Part shown: in pieces, positions 63,240 to 64,000 of the stretch
Numbering within the stretch: the first letter of the stretch is position 1
How the letters are laid out: every line of letters begins with the position of its first letter
Assembly (NCBI GenBank): GCA_023525715.1
Contig: CM042014.1
Span: 17,634,563 to 17,698,562 of the forward strand
Direction: 5' to 3'
DNA: 64,000 nt
From: Cichorium intybus
Taxonomy: Eukaryota > Streptophyta > Magnoliopsida > Asterales > Asteraceae
Notes under the pieces: generated by a model
What the model saw: only the letters and a program-made list of their open reading frames with translations
Database searches by the model: none
Told to the model about the DNA's origin: nothing
Position numbers and translations under genes: made by a program

Positions 63240-64000
63240 GAATTTAGGTTACAATGTCAAACAATATGTGTTATACATGCTCGGAGAATTATTGTCACAC
63301 ATTAAGTTTAATATTCTCAGATAATAGAACTGTGAATCATTATGTGGTAGTTTATGAGAATTATGTGTAGTTTATTCTCTGAGCATGCAAGACACAACCA
63401 CTGTAACATATGTAATGTCAATCACATTCTCTGAGCATGCAAGACACAACCACTGTAACATATGTAATGTCAATCACATTCTCTGAGCATGCAAGACATT
63501 AAGTTTAATATTCTCAGTTAATAGAACTGTGAATCATTATGTGGTAGTTTATGAGAATTATGTGTAGTTTATTCTCTGAGCATGCAAGACACAACCACTG
63601 TAACATATGTAATGTCAATCACATTCTCATAAAATACGAGTATATTCATAAGAAAAAGTTATTATATTCTCTGAGCATGCAAGACGCAACCACTGTAACA
63701 TATGTAATGTCAATCACATTCTCATAGAATACGAGTATATTCATAAGAAAAAGTTATTATATTCTCTGAGCATGCAAGACACAACCACTGTAACATATGT
63801 AATGTCAATCACATTATCTGAGAATCTAATTTAAATCTTTGAGAATTATGTGTAGATTATGTGTATAAAATATGGATATTCACATTCTCAGTGAATATCC
63901 ATATTTTCAAACACAAACAATGTCACATACTCAGAGAATATAATATCTTTTTTAGAACTACTACATACAAGGTAACATTCTATTAGATTACAGGTTTTTT
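63240..64000. repeat. Motif-rich repeat array at the right edge
   Basis: ATTCTCTGAGCATGCAAGAC begins at 63374, 63426, 63478, 63571, 63666 and 63761. It is followed by acaaccactgtaacatatgt and aatgtcaatcacattct in most copies, giving periods of 52, 52, 93, 95 and 95 bp. No coding sequence is seen. Confidence 0.85.

Larger units (their letters stand above)
50440..63895. repeat. Dispersed 13-bp palindrome ATTCTnnnAGAAT
   Basis: Start positions of full or one-mismatch copies: 50440, 50500, 50540, 50907, 51276, 51442, 52716, 52793, 52826, 52903, 52936, 53013, 53054, 54539, 54586, 54667, 54693, 55611, 55674, 55704, 55788, 56248, 56329, 59333, 60469, 60497, 61713, 61744, 61775, 61960, 63718 and 63883. 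More degenerate forms and a derivative ATTCTCTGAGCAT recur near the right edge. All listed copies are in introns or between genes. I saw none in the exons or in the solo LTR. Confidence 0.85.
49900..64000. mobile_element. Large MULE with Ulp1-like gene (Kaonashi-like), right end beyond window
   Basis: Grouped by content: a MudrA/FAR1-type transposase (plus strand), a tandem-Agenet gene and two Ulp1/C48-like genes (minus strand), and a 13-bp palindrome dispersed through all their non-coding DNA. Plant MULEs that carry Ulp1-like genes are known as Kaonashi elements. The left limit is approximate: the first motif copy is at 50440, and no terminal inverted repeat can be matched because the other end is not in the window. 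A solo LTR (56374-59301) interrupts it. Confidence 0.6.

Noticed and set aside
50440..63895. Palindrome as heat-shock elements
   Set aside because: Heat-shock elements have GAA/TTC blocks spaced by two bases; here TTC and GAA are separated by five and occur as single pairs.

Overview
The window is nuclear DNA of a flowering plant. It has AT-rich intergenic sequence, intron-bearing genes with GT-AG borders, nested LTR retrotransposons primed by initiator Met tRNA, MITEs, a Helitron and a Mutator-like element (MULE). A eudicot, plausibly Asteraceae, fits the element types and protein flavour, but that placement is inference. No bacterial, CRISPR, rRNA or tRNA features were seen.

Layout. 1-1421: Copia element cut by the left edge. 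1422-3236: gene-free. 3237-12469: a nest in which a young Gypsy chromovirus (4726-12213, target duplication aatag) sits in a PIF/Harbinger-type element (3718-12407, target duplication TAA), itself in what looks like an old LTR. 12470-16376: gene-free, with a MITE and a 0.5-kb direct duplication. 16377-21801: an apparently intact Copia with identical LTRs. 22131-25268: an LRR receptor kinase of the FLS2/EFR (LRR-XII, non-RD) type. 25279-30486: a second Copia with identical LTRs, inserted 10 bp after the kinase stop codon. 30492-35315: old Copia debris and a MITE. 35316-37263: SWC2/YL1, a subunit of the SWR1 remodeller that deposits H2A.Z. 37967-42862 (minus, convergent): a DDT/WHIM protein of the RLT3 type, an ISWI-partner family. 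I solved both gene structures exon by exon and both stay in frame.

From 45064 the window is transposon-dominated again. A Helitron (about 45064-49114, with a second Helitron-type 3' end at 49549) carries the first two coding exons of the proteasome ATPase gene RPT1. From about 50 kb to the right edge lies what I read as one large Kaonashi-like MULE. It contains a five-exon FAR1/MudrA-type transposase (51043-54444), a tandem-Agenet gene (54834-55241, minus), the tail of one Ulp1-like (C48) gene (55906-56220, minus) and a longer seven-exon Ulp1-like gene (59573-63222, minus). A 2.9-kb solo LTR (56374-59301) landed in it later.

The most interesting signal is a 13-bp palindrome, ATTCTnnnAGAAT, seen about 30 times in the introns and intergenic DNA of that last 14 kb. 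I did not see it in the exons, in the inserted solo LTR, or in the rest of the window. Short motifs dispersed through the non-coding parts of one transposon are known from Arabidopsis VANDAL MULEs, where the anti-silencing protein VANC binds them. This element may be an independent system of that kind, with its transposase, Agenet protein or Ulp1-like protein as candidate motif reader.
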